From Sphingobacterium mizutaii (GTDB taxonomy: Bacteria; Bacteroidota; Bacteroidia; Sphingobacteriales; Sphingobacteriaceae), in contig NZ_LT906468.1 in assembly GCF_900187125.1 (NCBI RefSeq), positions 4,402,001 to 4,466,000 of the forward strand: a stretch of DNA of 64,000 nt, in the 5' to 3' direction. The notes beneath the pieces are model-generated. The model was given only the letters and a program-made list of their open reading frames with translations, was not told the DNA's origin and did not search any database. Below, piece after piece: positions 43,601 to 52,322 of the stretch (positions are counted from its first letter, which is position 1; each line of letters begins with the position of its first letter). The position numbers were made by a program, and so were the translations under genes.

Positions 43601-44521
43601 TTAATTTCTATTGTTTTCATTATTGTAGATACTCAAGTAGCTATCGTACCGTGAGGGTTCAATCTCCCCATTTTCCAGAGCATCCAAAACGGCGCATCCC
43701 GGTTCATTGATATGTCTACAATTATGGAATTTACATTGATTGAGCAGGTTCCTCATTTCAGGGAAATAATGGGATAGTTCTTGGGGTTCGATATCTACAA
43801 TTCCCAGCTCACGAATACCGGGAGTATCGATCAGTTTACCACCGAAAGGAAGGTCGATCATTTCTGCAAAGGTTGTGGTATGTTTTCCTTTGTCAGACCA
43901 ATCCGAGATATTTCCTGTTTTGAGGTCAGATCCGGGGATAATGGCATTGATCAAAGTTGATTTACCCACCCCTGAGTGTCCTGAAATCAGGGTAATCTTA
44001 TCCTTTAGGACTTCATTCAGGGTTTCGATGTTCTCCCTTTCTAGGGCTGAAACAGTGAAACAAGGGTAGCCAAGGTTTTCATATATGGCGATGTATTCTG
44101 CAAGGATCTCCAACCCTTCCTCAGAAAAAAGGTCTAATTTATTGAAGACAAGTGCTGCTGGAATACCATAGGCTTCCGCAGTAACCAGGAATCGATCAAT
44201 AAAACCGGTCGACGTCGGCGGGGAGGCCAATGTAACAACTAAAAGTGCTAGATCTAGGTTTGCACCAATAATCTGGGTTTGCTTGGAAAGGTTGACAGAC
44301 CTACGGATAATATAATTCTTCCTAGGTTCAAGCTTAGTAATAACAGCGCTTTGTTGGCCTTGTTCAATTTCAAACTCCACCCTATCCCCCACAGCAATGG
44401 GATTAGTTGTCTTTATGCCCTGAGTTCTGAATATTCCCTTTATCCGACATTCATATCTATTTCCATCATCACCCAAAACTTGGTACCAACTACCGGTAGA
44501 TTTTGTTACAAGTCCGCGCAT
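43601..44521 (-). CDS. rsgA: Ribosome small-subunit-dependent GTPase A
   Basis: Late-stage 30S maturation GTPase. It has the circularly permuted order: N-terminal OB domain (about 1-75), then NKLD (G4) near 140, then GHSGVGKSTLINA (G1) near 182 and DTPGIRELG (G3). The C-terminal zinc site C-x4-C-x-H-x5-C in CKFHNCRHINEPGC is intact. It has 306 residues and is divergent from polA. Confidence 0.96.
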   Translation of the reverse strand: MRGLVTKSTGSWYQVLGDDGNRYECRIKGIFRTQGIKTTNPIAVGDRVEFEIEQGQQSAVITKLEPRKNYIIRRSVNLSKQTQIIGANLDLALLVVTLASPPTSTGFIDRFLVTAEAYGIPAALVFNKLDLFSEEGLEILAEYIAIYENLGYPCFTVSALERENIETLNEVLKDKITLISGHSGVGKSTLINAIIPGSDLKTGNISDWSDKGKHTTTFAEMIDLPFGGKLIDTPGIRELGIVDIEPQELSHYFPEMRNLLNQCKFHNCRHINEPGCAVLDALENGEIEPSRYDSYLSIYNNENNRN

Positions 44522-44586
44522 ATCAATTTTCCATATTTATTAAAAATACAAGCAATCCCCGCAAAAATGGAAAAAAATAATTAATC

Positions 44587-44615
44587 TTTGCGTCTATTTG
44601 AATTTGTTAACTTTG
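44587..44615 (+). promoter_or_regulatory. Promoter of polA
   Basis: TTTG at 44587-44590, a 17-nt spacer, then TAACTTTG at 44608-44615, close to the Bacteroidetes consensus. Transcription should start near 44620, about 20 nt before the TTG start codon. Confidence 0.65.
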
Positions 44616-44640
44616 TTATACAGGTAAAAAAACGAAGAAT

Positions 44641-47448
44641 TTGAAAAAGTTATTTCTTTTAGACGGGATGGCATTGATTTACCGTGCATACTTCGCACTC
44701 AGTAAAACACCCCGCATTACATCATACGGACTAAATACAGGAGCTATCATGGGTTTTACCAATACCTTGCTCGATGTTTTAAATAATCAGAAACCTAGTC
44801 ATATCGCTGTTGTATTCGATACAGCAGCACCTACCAACAGACATTTGGAATTTGAGGCTTATAAGGCTCAACGTGAGAAAATGCCTGAGGATCTGGCTGC
44901 TTCTATCCCTTATATTTTCCGCTTAATCGAGGGGTTTAACATCCCAATCATTACCATGGATGGTTTTGAGGCAGATGACATAATTGGAACCTTGGCAAAA
45001 AAAGGTGAACAGATGGACTATACGGTCTACTGTATGACTCCGGACAAAGATTTCGGTCAATTGGTATCTGAAAACATTTTCATCTATAAACCTGCCCGGA
45101 TGGGCAATGGCGCTGAAACATTAGGCGTTGCGGAGATCTTGGAGAAATGGGAAATCAACAATGTCCATGAGGTGATCGATATTCTTGGTCTTTGGGGGGA
45201 TGCCGTGGATAATATCCCTGGTATTCCGGGTATCGGTGAGAAAACCGCGAAAAAGCTAATCCAGGAATTCGGATCCATCGAAAACCTGATTCAGAATACG
45301 GATAAGCTGAAGGGTAAACTGAAAGAAAATGTAGAAAACCACGCTGAACAGGGCTTGATCTCTAAAAAACTTGCTACGATATTGCTGGATGTTCCGGTTG
45401 AGTTTGATGAAAAAGCATTGGAATTGGAGAAACCTAATAAAGAAGTTTTAGAACCTTTATTTGTGGAGTTGGAATTCAGGACTCTTGGGAAAAGAGTTTT
45501 TGGAGATGATTTCAGCATGATTGAAAATCCAAATTCGAAAGCCGGACAGATGGACCTATTTACAGTTCATGATGATGCCAACTTAGCGGGCTCAAAGAAT
45601 AATCTCCCATCGGATACTGCTGAAGCTCCTGTTTTCACTAATCTTCAAAATACTGCACATCAGTATACATTGCTGGATAGCGAAGAAAAACAAAGAGAAC
45701 TGGCTCTGCAATTATCAAAGGAGGAATCTTTCTGTTTTGACACAGAAACAACTGGTTTAGATGCTCTTCAAGCAGAATTGGTTGGGATATCATTTAGCAC
45801 AAAGGCATTTGAAGGGTATTATATTCCGGTTAGTGCTGATCAAGCAGAGGCTCAGAAAACCGTTGATATATTCAAAGGCTTATTTGAAAATGAAAACATT
45901 AAAAAAATTGGCCAAAACCTGAAGTATGACATTCTGCTTCTATCTAGGTATGGAGTGGATGTGAAAGGTGAGTTTTTTGATACCATGCTCGCTCATTACC
46001 TAATTGATCCCGATACAAGACATAACATGGATTACCTATCGGAGACCTACTTAAACTATACGCCGGTTTCTATTACTGAATTGATTGGTACTAAAGGTAA
46101 AAACCAAGGTAATATGCGTGATGTGGATGTGGAATTGGTCAAAGAATACGCTTCTGAAGATGCAGACATCACTTTGCAATTAAAAAATAAGCTTGCTCCA
46201 TTACTTGAAGAAACCTCTACCCTGGATTTAGCACAAAAAGTTGAATTCCCTTTATTAAAGGTATTGGCAGAAGTAGAAAGGAATGGGGTAAAGATCGATG
46301 TAGATACTTTGCATCAGTTCTCTACAGAAATTGAAAGGGATGTTAAGGTATTGGAACAACAGATTTATGAAAAAGCTGGAGTTACCTTTAATATTGCCTC
46401 TCCAAAGCAATTAGGTGAAGTATTATTTGATAAACTTCAATTGGATCCGAAAGCGAAAAAAACAAAAACTGGTCAATATAAAACTGGAGAAGATGTATTA
46501 TTGGCATTGGCAAATAAATCCGATATCGTTCAAGATATCTTAGATTTCAGACAGCTTCAAAAGCTAAAATCTACATATGTCGATGCCCTTCCTAATTTGA
46601 TCAATCCGAATACAGGTTTAATCCACACCTCCTATAATCAGGCTGTAGCGGCAACAGGTAGGTTAAGTTCAACCAATCCTAATTTGCAGAATATCCCAAT
46701 CCGTACGGAAAGAGGAAGAGGGGTAAGAAAAGCATTTATCAGTCGAAATGAGAACTGGACCTTGCTTTCTGCCGATTATTCTCAGATTGAGCTCAGGATT
46801 ATGGCTGAATTAAGTCAAGATGTAAATATGTTGGAGGCCTTTAAACAAGGACTCGATATTCACAAGGCTACTGCTGCCAGGGTGTACTCTGTATCGTTGG
46901 ATGAAGTTAATTCTGACATGAGAAGGAATGCAAAGGCGGTCAACTTTGGGATTATCTATGGACAATCTGCATTTGGACTGTCACAAAACTTGGGGATTAG
47001 CCGTAAAGAAGCTGCGGAAATCATTGATCAGTACTTTACCCAATATACCGGTATCCGCAAATATATGGGCGAGGTGATTGAATTTGCCAAGGAAAACGGG
47101 TATGTGGAAACTATATTGAAAAGAAGGCGTTATTTAAGAGACATCAATTCTGCGAACATGACCGTGAGAGGTTTTGCGGAACGAAATGCCATTAATGCCC
47201 CTATCCAAGGATCGGCTGCAGATTTGATCAAAATCGCGATGATCAATATCCAAAAGGATATCGCAGAAAAAGGATTGGAAGGCAAAATGATCATGCAGGT
47301 GCATGATGAACTTGTGTTCGATGTCCCTAACCATGAAATTGATGAATTTAAAGCGATCATCGAAAACAGGATGAAAAACGCCATTGAAATGCAGGTTCCG
47401 ATTGAAATAGAGATTGGTGAAGGGAAAAATTGGTTGGAAGCACATTAG
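44641..47448 (+). CDS. polA: DNA polymerase I
   Basis: Repair and Okazaki-fragment polymerase of 935 residues. It starts with TTG at 44641 (KKLFLLDGMALIYRAYFAL follows); the next ATG would remove the conserved LFLLDG strand, so TTG is the better start. The 5' nuclease domain (about 1-290) has DGFEADDIIGTLA and PDKDFGQLV. The 3'-5' exonuclease motif CFDTETTGLD (about 365) is intact, as is the later DTMLAHYL, so proofreading is probably active. Polymerase motifs: SADYSQIELRIMAELSQD, RRNAKAVNFGIIYG and MQVHDELVFDVP. Confidence 0.97.
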   Translation: MKKLFLLDGMALIYRAYFALSKTPRITSYGLNTGAIMGFTNTLLDVLNNQKPSHIAVVFDTAAPTNRHLEFEAYKAQREKMPEDLAASIPYIFRLIEGFNIPIITMDGFEADDIIGTLAKKGEQMDYTVYCMTPDKDFGQLVSENIFIYKPARMGNGAETLGVAEILEKWEINNVHEVIDILGLWGDAVDNIPGIPGIGEKTAKKLIQEFGSIENLIQNTDKLKGKLKENVENHAEQGLISKKLATILLDVPVEFDEKALELEKPNKEVLEPLFVELEFRTLGKRVFGDDFSMIENPNSKAGQMDLFTVHDDANLAGSKNNLPSDTAEAPVFTNLQNTAHQYTLLDSEEKQRELALQLSKEESFCFDTETTGLDALQAELVGISFSTKAFEGYYIPVSADQAEAQKTVDIFKGLFENENIKKIGQNLKYDILLLSRYGVDVKGEFFDTMLAHYLIDPDTRHNMDYLSETYLNYTPVSITELIGTKGKNQGNMRDVDVELVKEYASEDADITLQLKNKLAPLLEETSTLDLAQKVEFPLLKVLAEVERNGVKIDVDTLHQFSTEIERDVKVLEQQIYEKAGVTFNIASPKQLGEVLFDKLQLDPKAKKTKTGQYKTGEDVLLALANKSDIVQDILDFRQLQKLKSTYVDALPNLINPNTGLIHTSYNQAVAATGRLSSTNPNLQNIPIRTERGRGVRKAFISRNENWTLLSADYSQIELRIMAELSQDVNMLEAFKQGLDIHKATAARVYSVSLDEVNSDMRRNAKAVNFGIIYGQSAFGLSQNLGISRKEAAEIIDQYFTQYTGIRKYMGEVIEFAKENGYVETILKRRRYLRDINSANMTVRGFAERNAINAPIQGSAADLIKIAMINIQKDIAEKGLEGKMIMQVHDELVFDVPNHEIDEFKAIIENRMKNAIEMQVPIEIEIGEGKNWLEAH

Positions 47449-47453
47449 ACGCA

Positions 47454-48551
47454 ATGAAAGTACTGAGCGGTATTTTTTTCTTGATGGTATTTTTCCTGAA
47501 CACGTTTGGTCAGGACCGGAACCCTGTTTTTTTTGAAAAATCGGGAGAGAACCTGGTGCGCTTTTATTTTGACAGCAATTATTATCTGGTTGATAGGGAC
47601 TGTGAATTCAAGAGCATTGAAAGGGTAGCAAGTTTTGACCCGGCAAGCAGTAGGTATATCGGTTCGTTTACAGATTTTGATCTTGATGGCAGACCCATTC
47701 TTGAAGGATCTTATGTGGATGGGAAAAAATCGGGCTATTTCAAGGCTTATCATCCCAATCGCTCCATTAAATGGGAAACCACTTTTGTAGATGACAGGCC
47801 TCAAGGTAATTGGAACTATTATTATCCCGATGGGGAATTGATGATGGTAGTTGAATTTGCTTCCGATTATGTAAAAATCAAGGAATTCATTGATACTCGC
47901 GGCAGAAAAGTTGTTGATGAAGGAAATGGAAGGTTTGAATTCAATGTTCCTTTCCAAGGCTATAATCCTTATGGCTATCCTTTTGTGAAACATAAAGGGA
48001 AATTAAGGGATGGCGTTCCCGATGGAATATGGCAGATTTATTATACGGCAGACAAACTATCGGATTTGGTTGCGGAAGAGGCTTATTATAGAGGGGTATT
48101 CAAATCTGGCTATGATATAATCAATGAAACCGAGTATTCTTCGCCAATTTTCAGTTTGCTCCCCGTTGAGAATTTCTTTAGGGCAGAAAAATTCATATCG
48201 AAAGCTTGTAATTATGATGAGATTGCTGGCTATAACAGCTATTTATCTGATTTTCTGACCCAACCTTTCAATTCTTTTGAATTAAGGAGTCCCATTGAAG
48301 ATAATTTTGAATATAAGATTCAGGTGAGCAAGGATGGGAATCCCTCAAAATTGGAGATTATTGATGATGTTCCGAAGGAAATAAGTAGACCCTTCAGAAT
48401 GGTCTTGAATTCTGTAGACAGATATATCCCTTCATTTGCAAATGGCGAATATATTGAAGATGAGATCACTGTAAAGGGAAAAGTATCGTCTGATGAGTCC
48501 GGAAAGATACAATTCCATAGCTTGAATATCGGTAGGAAGAATGAACCATAG
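47454..48551 (+). CDS. Exported MORN-repeat-type protein
   Basis: The start is set at ATG 47454 (MKVLSGIFFLMVFFLNTFG), just past the polA stop, giving 365 residues with a signal peptide (about 1-20). Residues about 70-135 hold repeats of the form GxxxxGxYxxYYPDG: LEGSYVDGKKSGYFKAYHP and PQGNWNYYYPDGELMMVVEF, and another near 190 (KHKGKLRDGVPDGIWQIYYT). The repeats resemble YwqK-like MORN antitoxin-type repeats, but the context gives no toxin. Function unknown. Confidence 0.7.
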   Translation: MKVLSGIFFLMVFFLNTFGQDRNPVFFEKSGENLVRFYFDSNYYLVDRDCEFKSIERVASFDPASSRYIGSFTDFDLDGRPILEGSYVDGKKSGYFKAYHPNRSIKWETTFVDDRPQGNWNYYYPDGELMMVVEFASDYVKIKEFIDTRGRKVVDEGNGRFEFNVPFQGYNPYGYPFVKHKGKLRDGVPDGIWQIYYTADKLSDLVAEEAYYRGVFKSGYDIINETEYSSPIFSLLPVENFFRAEKFISKACNYDEIAGYNSYLSDFLTQPFNSFELRSPIEDNFEYKIQVSKDGNPSKLEIIDDVPKEISRPFRMVLNSVDRYIPSFANGEYIEDEITVKGKVSSDESGKIQFHSLNIGRKNEP

Positions 48552-48570
48552 GACATTTATACAGAATAAT

Positions 48571-48578
48571 TATATTTG
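48571..48578 (+). promoter_or_regulatory. Candidate -7 element for the phosphatidylserine decarboxylase gene
   Basis: TATATTTG, 15 nt before the start codon at 48594. No matching -33 element is obvious. Confidence 0.5.
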
Positions 48579-48593
48579 CACAAATATTTATTT

Positions 48594-49247
48594 ATGAAAT
48601 TTCACAAGGAAGGCTATACCAGTTTAGCATTAGTAGTATTATTTATTTTTATAATAAACGCCATTGCACATTATTATGATGCCGGCAGTGCTGTGAAATG
48701 GATCATTTATATTGTTTCAGCATTTTTGCTGATAACCATTATTCAATTTTTCAGAAGCCCTAACAAAACCATAACAATCGACGAGGGGGTTGTATTATGC
48801 CCTGCTGATGGAAAAGTGGTAGTTATTGAAGAAACGGAAGAAACTGAGTACTTGAAAGACCGTAGAATTCAGGTTTCGATTTTTATGTCTCCTGTCAATG
48901 TACATGTCAATAGAAACCCAGTGTCTGGAATTGTTTCCTTTTTCAAATACCATCCTGGGAAATTCTTGGTGGCTTGGCATCCGAAATCGTCCACTGACAA
49001 CGAAAGGACAACTGTTGTTGTGAAAACCCAATCTGGAGTTGAAGTTTTGTTCCGCCAAATCGCTGGTGCAATGGCCAGAAGGATTGTTTGGTATGTGAAA
49101 GAAGGCCAAGAGGTGAAACAAGGTGAAGAGTTTGGATTTATTAAATTTGGATCCAGAGTGGATTTATTCTTGCCGCTAGATACAAAAATCAATGTAAATA
49201 TTGGAGATAAGGTTACTGGCGGTAAATCTATTATTGCTCGATTTTAA
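48594..49247 (+). CDS. psd: Phosphatidylserine decarboxylase family protein
   Basis: Makes phosphatidylethanolamine. The start is set at ATG 48594 (MKFHKEGYTSLALVV), giving 217 residues, the short Psd-A form. Two N-terminal helices precede the catalytic region with CPADGKVV (Asp72), the His in FMSPVNVHVNRNP, and the self-cleavage site FGSRVD (Gly186-Ser187, in place of LGST), where Ser becomes the pyruvoyl group. It is followed 36 nt later by the histidine kinase gene. Confidence 0.92.
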   Translation: MKFHKEGYTSLALVVLFIFIINAIAHYYDAGSAVKWIIYIVSAFLLITIIQFFRSPNKTITIDEGVVLCPADGKVVVIEETEETEYLKDRRIQVSIFMSPVNVHVNRNPVSGIVSFFKYHPGKFLVAWHPKSSTDNERTTVVVKTQSGVEVLFRQIAGAMARRIVWYVKEGQEVKQGEEFGFIKFGSRVDLFLPLDTKINVNIGDKVTGGKSIIARF

Positions 49248-49283
49248 TCTCAATTGCTGAGACCACCTTTAATTAGGTAAGAC

Positions 49284-50309
49284 ATGAATTTTCGCACCCT
49301 AATACTTGTAATTAGTTTTGTTTTTTCCTTTACATTATCGGGAATGAACTATTATTATGAGAGGGATCTGCCTACTTTCACCTTTATTCTCATACTGAGC
49401 TTTGTCCTCTCCTTTAGCTTACTGAACTACGTTTTCCAAAAATTCGTGTATGAAAGGATCAAATCTGTATACAAATTGATCCATAACCTAAAGCTGGGCA
49501 AAGAGCTGAAGGATGCTTTGGGCGACCATAAATCCGAAGACCCAATTGGTGATGCCGAAAAGGAAGTGAGAGACTGGGCAAAACAAAAGACAATAGAAAT
49601 TAACCAATTAAAAGCTCAGGAAAAGTTCCGAAAAGAATTTCTTTCTAATATTTCGCACGAATTCAAAACCCCTCTGTTTGCCATCCAAGGGTATATTGAA
49701 ACCTTGCAGGATGGCATGATCGATGACAATCCTGAAATGGCTGTTAATTTTTTAAATAAAGCTTCTCGAAACCTGGATCGGTTGAGCTATTTAATTCATG
49801 ATCTAGATGAAATAGCTAAGCTGGAATCTGGCGAAATATCCATTTTGATAGAAAAATTTGACCTCCTTGCATTAATTAAGGAGACGATCGATGATTTGGA
49901 ATATAAAGCCAAAGAAAATAATATTACGCTTGTTTTTAATCCTAAAGGCAATAATCCCATACAGGTAAAGGCTGATAGAAAGAAAATTCAACAGGTTTTA
50001 ATCAATCTCATTGACAATTCAATCAAATATGGGTCTAAAGGAGGTAAAACAAATATCAAGGTTCACTTATTAATAGATCAGGTCCTGATTGAAATTACAG
50101 ATAACGGCCAAGGTATTGAGGAGAAAAATCTACCGAGAGTATTTGAGCGATTTTTCAGGACGGATAAAAGTAGATCTCGGGATATCGGAGGATCAGGATT
50201 AGGTCTTGCAATCGTTAAACATATCATAGAGGCGCATCAGCAAAATGTGCACGTCAGAAGCACGGAAGGCATTGGTACCACCTTTTCTTTTACCCTCGAG
50301 AAGGCCTAA
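49284..50309 (+). CDS. PhoR-like sensor histidine kinase
   Basis: A 341-residue kinase. Two helices (about 5-20 and 32-50) leave only a tiny periplasmic loop, so it senses through the membrane or a partner. Then HisKA with NISHEFKTPLFAIQG (phospho-acceptor His125), and HATPase motifs LINLIDNSIKYG, ITDNGQGIEE, FERFFRTDKS and GSGLGLAIVKHI. It has no PAS domain. No response regulator is adjacent. The next genes, DUF47 and Pit, are phosphate genes behind a Pho box, so phosphate sensing is a reasonable inference. Confidence 0.88.
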   Translation: MNFRTLILVISFVFSFTLSGMNYYYERDLPTFTFILILSFVLSFSLLNYVFQKFVYERIKSVYKLIHNLKLGKELKDALGDHKSEDPIGDAEKEVRDWAKQKTIEINQLKAQEKFRKEFLSNISHEFKTPLFAIQGYIETLQDGMIDDNPEMAVNFLNKASRNLDRLSYLIHDLDEIAKLESGEISILIEKFDLLALIKETIDDLEYKAKENNITLVFNPKGNNPIQVKADRKKIQQVLINLIDNSIKYGSKGGKTNIKVHLLIDQVLIEITDNGQGIEEKNLPRVFERFFRTDKSRSRDIGGSGLGLAIVKHIIEAHQQNVHVRSTEGIGTTFSFTLEKA

Positions 50310-50329
50310 TTTAAGCGATTTATTAAAAC

Positions 50330-50346
50330 TTAACATTAACTTAACA
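50330..50346 (+). promoter_or_regulatory. Direct-repeat Pho box
   Basis: TTAACA (50330-50335) and TTAACA (50341-50346) are spaced by 5 nt, an 11-bp period, the form of PhoB/PhoP binding sites (Bacillus PhoP: TTAACA-N5-TTAACA). A looser half-site TTAAAA begins 8 bp before. The pair sits right upstream of the -7 element, as expected for an activator. Confidence 0.75.
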
Positions 50347-50355
50347 TTAAGTGCA

Positions 50356-50363
50356 TAATTTTG
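50356..50363 (+). promoter_or_regulatory. -7 promoter element of DUF47-Pit
   Basis: TAATTTTG matches TAnnTTTG and follows the Pho box by 9 nt. No TTTG -33 box is present, which suits an activator-dependent promoter. Transcription should start near 50369, 15 nt before the start codon. Confidence 0.65.
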
Positions 50364-50383
50364 CGCTACTAAAAATACGAGTT

Positions 50384-51031
50384 ATGTCTCTAAATAGCAT
50401 TTTTCAATATTTTGTCCCAAAGGACAAGAAATTTTTCCCATTGTTTGAACAAGCCGGATCAAATTTAATTGACATGGCCAAGCTTTTAAAAGAAAGCGTT
50501 CATACGACAGATTTTCAGCTTAGAAAAGATAACTCTAAATTGCTGGAGGATCTAGAGCACAAAGGGGACAATCTAACCCATCAGATTCATTTGGAATTAG
50601 GAAAGAACTTTATCACACCATTTGACAGGGAGGATATCCACGCATTGGCCAGTTCATTAGACGATGTGGCGGACTTTATCCATGGTGCTTCCAATAGAAT
50701 GGAGCTCTATAAGGTCACTGAACCTAGTGAAGCCATGAAAGAGATTTCAAGCTTGATCCTTGAAGCAACGGAACATGTTGCAAAAGCACTATTTGAGCTA
50801 AAAGACCTTAAGAACATCAGGAACATTACTGATTCATGTGTACGCATCAACAGTGTGGAAAATAAAGCTGACTATATTTTTGACAAAGCTGTCGCCGAAT
50901 TATTTGAGTATGAAAAAGATGCAATCAACCTGATCAAGAACAAAGAAGTTTTATCTGCAATGGAAGATGCGACAGATAAATGTGAGGATGTTGCCAATGT
51001 ATTGGAAAGTATTCTTGTGAAGAACGCTTAA
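50384..51031 (+). CDS. DUF47 (PhoU-like) phosphate transport accessory protein
   Basis: The start is ATG 50384 (MSLNSIFQYFVPKDKKFF), giving 215 residues, all alpha-helical. FFPLFEQAGSNLIDMAKLL and FDREDIHALASSLDDVADFI, with LEHKGDNLTHQI, are typical of the DUF47/PhoU-like family that accompanies Pit transporters and is thought to limit their activity. It precedes pit by 34 nt, so they are cotranscribed. Confidence 0.93.
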   Translation: MSLNSIFQYFVPKDKKFFPLFEQAGSNLIDMAKLLKESVHTTDFQLRKDNSKLLEDLEHKGDNLTHQIHLELGKNFITPFDREDIHALASSLDDVADFIHGASNRMELYKVTEPSEAMKEISSLILEATEHVAKALFELKDLKNIRNITDSCVRINSVENKADYIFDKAVAELFEYEKDAINLIKNKEVLSAMEDATDKCEDVANVLESILVKNA

Positions 51032-51065
51032 TTTATTAAATAAGAACTCACAACAATATTAAATT

Positions 51066-52079
51066 ATGGGTATAACCACATTATTAATTGTCGTAATTGT
51101 TTTAGCTATTGCGTTTGACTACATCAATGGATTCCATGATGCAGCCAACTCCATAGCGACTATCGTATCGACCAAAGTATTGACCCCGTTCATGGCAGTA
51201 CTATGGGCAGCCTTGTTCAACTTTGTTGCTTATTTTGTTTTCACCGATCATAAAGTGGCCAATACGATCGCCAAAACGGTCATTGAAGAATATATCACCC
51301 TCGAGGTAATATTTGCGGGCTTGGTGGCAGCTATTGCCTGGAACCTTTTTACCTGGTATTATGGTATCCCGTCTAGTTCCAGCCATACATTAATTGGAGG
51401 TTTTGCTGGATCGGGGATGGCCTATGCTTTGTTTTTAGGAGCAAACCCAATGGAAGCTATCAATTTAAGTGCAACATTGAAAATTGTTTCCTTTATTGTA
51501 TTGGCACCATTGGTAGGTATGACAATATCGATCATCATTACTTTGATCATTATCAATGTCTGTAAAAAAGCTAGACCTGCAGTTGCCGAGAAATGGTTCA
51601 AAATCCTGCAATTGGTCTCATCGGCAGGATTGAGTTTTGCTCATGGTGGTAACGATGCGCAAAAGGTCATGGGCATTATTGCAACCGCCCTAATCGCTCA
51701 GGGTGTAATCGGAAGTTTTGAAGAAATGCCTGAGTGGGTTCCATTAGCCTGTTATTTTGCGATCGCAGCAGGAACGATGAGTGGAGGATGGAAAATCGTA
51801 AAGACAATGGGTACAAAAATTACAAAAGTGACTCCTTTAGAAGGTGTAAGTGCTGAAACAGCAGGTGCAATAACCTTAGGTATTACAGAACATTTTGGTA
51901 TTCCGGTTTCAACGACCCATACAATCACTGGTTCGATAATCGGGGTGGGTATAGTAAAAAGAGTTTCAGCCGTTCGTTGGGGAGTAACCATCAGTTTATT
52001 ATGGGCCTGGATATTAACTATCCCTGTCAGTGCACTGTTAGGCGGGTTAACCCTTGCTATAATTCATTATATCTTGTAG
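51066..52079 (+). CDS. Low-affinity inorganic phosphate transporter (Pit family)
   Basis: A proton-coupled transporter of phosphate, probably as metal-phosphate. In 337 residues there are about 10 helices arranged as two related halves, each with the Pit signature: GFHDAANSIATIVSTKVL near residue 22 and AHGGNDAQKVMGI near 193. SSSSHTLIGG and VSTTHTITGS are the second conserved pair. Downstream of DUF47 and behind a Pho box, so likely induced by phosphate limitation, unusual for Pit and more like a main phosphate uptake route. Confidence 0.94.
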   Translation: MGITTLLIVVIVLAIAFDYINGFHDAANSIATIVSTKVLTPFMAVLWAALFNFVAYFVFTDHKVANTIAKTVIEEYITLEVIFAGLVAAIAWNLFTWYYGIPSSSSHTLIGGFAGSGMAYALFLGANPMEAINLSATLKIVSFIVLAPLVGMTISIIITLIIINVCKKARPAVAEKWFKILQLVSSAGLSFAHGGNDAQKVMGIIATALIAQGVIGSFEEMPEWVPLACYFAIAAGTMSGGWKIVKTMGTKITKVTPLEGVSAETAGAITLGITEHFGIPVSTTHTITGSIIGVGIVKRVSAVRWGVTISLLWAWILTIPVSALLGGLTLAIIHYIL

Positions 52080-52322
52080 TAAAAATCATACAGACCAAAG
52101 GTATTGTGCTCATATTTATTGACAATTAATAAAGTTTTGATAAAAAATTTGTGTTATTTAATGTTAATAAGTATTTTTACGCGGCAAAAGGACCTATGGA
52201 TTTCATGGAAAAAGGGCTTTTTGCAATTTAACATTTTTTGGCACCGTTATTGTTAAGTTATGTTAAATTGATTTTTACAATTAGAAACAATTAAAAATTT
52301 TAATAACCTTAAAAAAAAGAGT

